Of a DNA stretch of 9,316 bases, positions 7,416 to 9,316 are shown piece after piece (position 1 is the stretch's first letter; each line of letters opens with the position of its first letter). The notes beneath the pieces were generated by a model. The model saw nothing but the letters and a program-made list of their open reading frames with translations. It did not search any database and was not told where the DNA came from. Source of the stretch: JAGOMW01 sp964644075 (lineage in GTDB: Bacteria > Patescibacteriota > Gracilibacteria > BD1-5 > UBA2023). Location: positions 1-9,316 of the forward strand of contig CAZXUQ010000012.1 in assembly GCA_964644075.1 (NCBI GenBank), written 5' to 3'. Made by a program: the position numbers and the translations under genes.

Positions 7416-8303
7416 ATGAATACGACACCAAAATCCTGAGAACGCATGGCACTTCTCGGTATCATCGCAAATATCGGACTCACTATCACGAAAGCGCTCG
7501 GGGGGATATTCGGGAATTCGTATGCACTCATCGCTGATGCGATCGAGAGTGCGACGGATATCATCGGATCATCGATCGTCTGGCTCGGCGTACGCTATGC
7601 ACAGAAGCCAGCAGATGAGAACCATCCCTACGGACATGGTAAGACTGAACCCATGGCAGGACTCGCAGTATCGATCCTCCTCATATTCGCGGTGATCGAG
7701 ATCGCGACTGGTGCGATCGAGCGTATCAGAAATCCCGATACAGGAGTTCCAGCAACCTGGACGCTCATCATCCTGGTGGCAGTAGTCATACTGAAGTGAG
7801 GACTGTTTCTCAGATGATATGTCATCGGATCTCGTCTCGATAGTACCGCAGTAAAGGGTGATGCATTTCACCATCTTTCGGATGCGGTCACGACTGCTAT
7901 AGCACTCATCGGAACGCTTGTAGCACTTTTTGCAGGTCCAGAGTTCGCCTCTGGAGCAGACTGGGCAGCCCTGATCGCGAGTGGAGCTATGTGCTACAAT
8001 ATCTATCACATAGGTTGGCCTGCCATGCGTGAACTTCTTGACGAAGTCGTCGACCCATGAATGGAAAAATCTGTCAGAGAAATCATCGAGAAAGATAGGG
8101 ACGTGAAAAATATCAATCTCTGTATCGTGCGAAAAAGTGGCTTCGATCGTATCATCGAACTCCATCTCCTCGTGGATGGAGAGATCACTGTACGATCAGG
8201 ACATCTCATCGCTCACAGGGTCGAGACTGAGATCAAAAAGGTATTCTCGAATGTGGCAAGTATCGTCGTGCATATCGAACCAAGTTATGAAGTAGTCGAT
8301 TAG
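7416..8303 (+). CDS. cation diffusion facilitator (CDF) family transporter
   Basis: A 295-residue protein with four UGA-Gly codons (7437, 7797, 7815, 8058) and a TAG stop. Six membrane segments are followed by a soluble C-terminal domain of about 80 residues (EKSVREIIEKD up to VVHIEPSYEVVD) that in CDF proteins dimerises and senses metal. The transport site in TM2 and TM5 appears as Glu44/Asp48 and His152/Asp156; E. coli YiiP has Asp45/Asp49 and His153/Asp157, so Glu replaces the first Asp. HPYGHGK (70-76) is the family signature after TM2. CDF proteins usually export zinc, iron, manganese or cobalt in exchange for protons. Placed beside a Fur-family regulator and a ZIP importer, it probably balances the same metal. 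Metal choice cannot be read from sequence. The start is the first ATG of the frame; the downstream ATG at 7446 would remove the first UGA codon and ten residues. Confidence 0.94.
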
Positions 8304-8305
8304 GC

Positions 8306-8333
8306 TTGCACTCTCAGGAAGAACCTATATACT
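8306..8333 (+). promoter_or_regulatory. promoter for the 148-residue membrane protein gene
   Basis: TTGCAC (8306-8311), a 16-bp spacer and TATACT (8328-8333), starting 2 bases after the CDF stop codon. The predicted leader is about 22 bases and pyrimidine/AT-rich (TTTTTTCTT just before the ATG at 8362). Confidence 0.6.
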
Positions 8334-8361
8334 CTCTCCTGTATATTTCTAATTTTTTCTT

Positions 8362-8808
8362 ATGAGACACTTTCACCCACAGAAGCGATTTCTCATCGCA
8401 CTTCCACTCGGACTCCTCGCCTGAGTACTCTGTACCTGGTTCGCAAGCAAGACCAACCCTGAGATCTGGGGTACCATGCTCATGTGGGCAATCATCACGA
8501 ACCGCATGGTCATAGGACTCGCTGTCGGGCTCGCAGGAGCCTATACGCACCATCCTATATTTGGTTTTTCTATGCCATGGTATATCCGTGGACTCGCTAT
8601 GGGACTTATCGTATCACTGTCTCTCGCATTCGGCAGTCTGGTCGGGACTCAGGATATCAGCGTCTACGGTATATCTCTCCTCGATGGTGGGATTGCTCCA
8701 GATACTCAGGTCTTCTGGTACACACTCATGGCCTGAGGTGTCTACGGTATGATCATCGACTGCTGTGCGACGAAGTGGGGTGGAGAAGGGAAAAATATTG
8801 CTGGATAA
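8362..8808 (+). CDS. small four-helix membrane protein of unknown function
   Basis: A 148-residue protein with two UGA-Gly codons (8422 and 8734) and a TAA stop. Four hydrophobic segments are visible at about 10-28, 38-61, 73-95 and 116-136; a short basic N terminus (RHFHPQKR) suggests the N terminus is cytoplasmic. The loop TNPEIWGT and the segment TNRMVIGLAVGLAGAY look like conserved blocks, and the tail has adjacent cysteines (DCCATKWGGEG). UGA residue 125 falls in a glycine-rich helix (MAGGVYG). I do not recognise the family. Base use resembles the upstream genes (CTC and ATC dominate), so it looks native. A good promoter in front suggests independent expression. An unnamed membrane component is the only supported description. 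Confidence 0.82.
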
Positions 8809-8825
8809 AAACTTATACCTAGAAA

Positions 8826-8831
8826 TATAAT
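8826..8831 (+). promoter_or_regulatory. possible -10 box for the AT-rich membrane protein gene
   Basis: A perfect TATAAT lies 15 bases before the ATG at 8847, which would give a leader of about 9 bases. I find no fitting -35 box at 16-18 bp, so this is weak; the region is AT-rich and a match by chance is possible. Confidence 0.3.
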
Positions 8832-8846
8832 ACTCTCTAAATTATT

Positions 8847-9272
8847 ATGTATAAAGCTACTCTATCTATTATTTTTCTTGTATTTATTATAGGAGCTATT
8901 TTCAGCATGAAGAAGTATGCCATTCTTGGTTCTAGATGGGGGAAAATTCTGATTGGTTTATTATTTTTACATCACCTAATGACCGTGTATCTATTTGGTA
9001 TTTTTATAAAATCATGGGACGAGTTTACATACTGATTTATAGTATACTTTATAATAATGATTTCGATATTATTTTGATTTTTTATGATATTGGTGCACCA
9101 GTTGAAGAAAAAAGAAACTAGTATATCTCATACTGAGCATTTTCTATTTGGTATGACTATTACATGAATAGTATTTATGACATATGTACAACTTAGCAAT
9201 TTGCTTCTAATTCCAGGTGATGCTTCTGTGACTTACAATGCTTATCTTAATGCTTATTACTTTAGGGTCTAA
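8847..9272 (+). CDS. AT-rich small membrane protein of unknown function
   Basis: A 141-residue protein with three UGA-Gly codons (9033, 9075, 9165) and a TAA stop. About four hydrophobic segments are visible: the N-terminal helix, the LIGLLFLHHLMTVYLFGIF stretch, FIVYFIIMISILFGFFMILV, and the FGMTITGIVFMTYVQL region; a short charged loop (HQLKKKETSISHTEH) separates the last two. No family or catalytic motif is recognised. Composition differs clearly from every gene before it: TTA, CTA, ATT and ATA codons are common where neighbours use CTC and ATC. It still uses UGA as glycine, so it is adapted to this code or came from a lineage with the same code. The 38-base gap after the previous stop allows either co-transcription or its own promoter. 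The remaining 44 bases of the window show no gene and no convincing terminator. Confidence 0.75.
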
Positions 9273-9316
9273 ACCAGTTACGGGTTAAATTTTCTGAGAA
9301 TTTTTAAGATTTCTTT

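Noticed and set aside
7569..8165. A 198-codon minus-strand open frame opposite the CDF transporter gene
   Set aside because: It lies wholly opposite a firmly identified gene, has no recognisable domain, and is explained by the biased codon use (CTC, ATC, GAT) of the plus-strand gene. The other antisense frames are rejected for the same reason.
9273..9316. Terminator in the last bases of the window
   Set aside because: AACC and GGTT can form only a 4-bp stem before an AAATTTT stretch; this is too weak to call.

Overview
The window comes from a bacterium that reads UGA as glycine (translation table 25), as known for the candidate phyla Gracilibacteria (BD1-5/GN02) and Absconditabacteria (SR1). 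With the standard code almost every gene here breaks into pieces. With UGA read as Gly, nine complete plus-strand genes appear, all closed by TAA or TAG, with 42 in-frame UGA codons by my count. Many fall where known families need glycine: the NDGQKG and NF-x-G positions of the Pit phosphate transporter, and the AGDTG and LWGGF motifs of a metallo-beta-lactamase-fold enzyme. CGA and CGG still fit arginine and UGG still fits tryptophan, so there is no sign of the further CGA/CGG change reported in some Absconditabacteria. I lean towards Gracilibacteria but cannot settle the phylum from this window.

Layout, all on the plus strand. (1) 1-147: the 3' end of an unidentified gene. (2) 162-3681: two paralogous secreted, Cys-containing, multi-domain proteins, each followed by a nearly identical intrinsic terminator. 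(3) 3862-4962: a Pit-family phosphate permease behind a leader with nested inverted repeats. (4) 5027-6169: a membrane-anchored NAPE-PLD-like zinc hydrolase carrying an in-frame 84-bp insertion made of 7-bp repeats. (5) 6263-8303: a metal-homeostasis block of a Fur-family regulator, a ZIP transporter and a CDF transporter, with a candidate operator in front of the regulator. (6) 8362-9272: two small multi-spanning membrane proteins of unknown function, the second markedly AT-rich.

The genes are tightly packed, with no gene-free stretch over 300 bases. Several transcription units have recognisable sigma-70-like promoters (TTGC-type -35, 16-17 bp spacer, TATACT-type -10). Shine-Dalgarno sequences are not evident; starts usually follow short pyrimidine-rich leaders. 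The contents fit a small-genome, probably host-associated cell: surface proteins, phosphate uptake, zinc or other divalent-metal balance, and possible lipid processing. The links between genes are inferred from position only.
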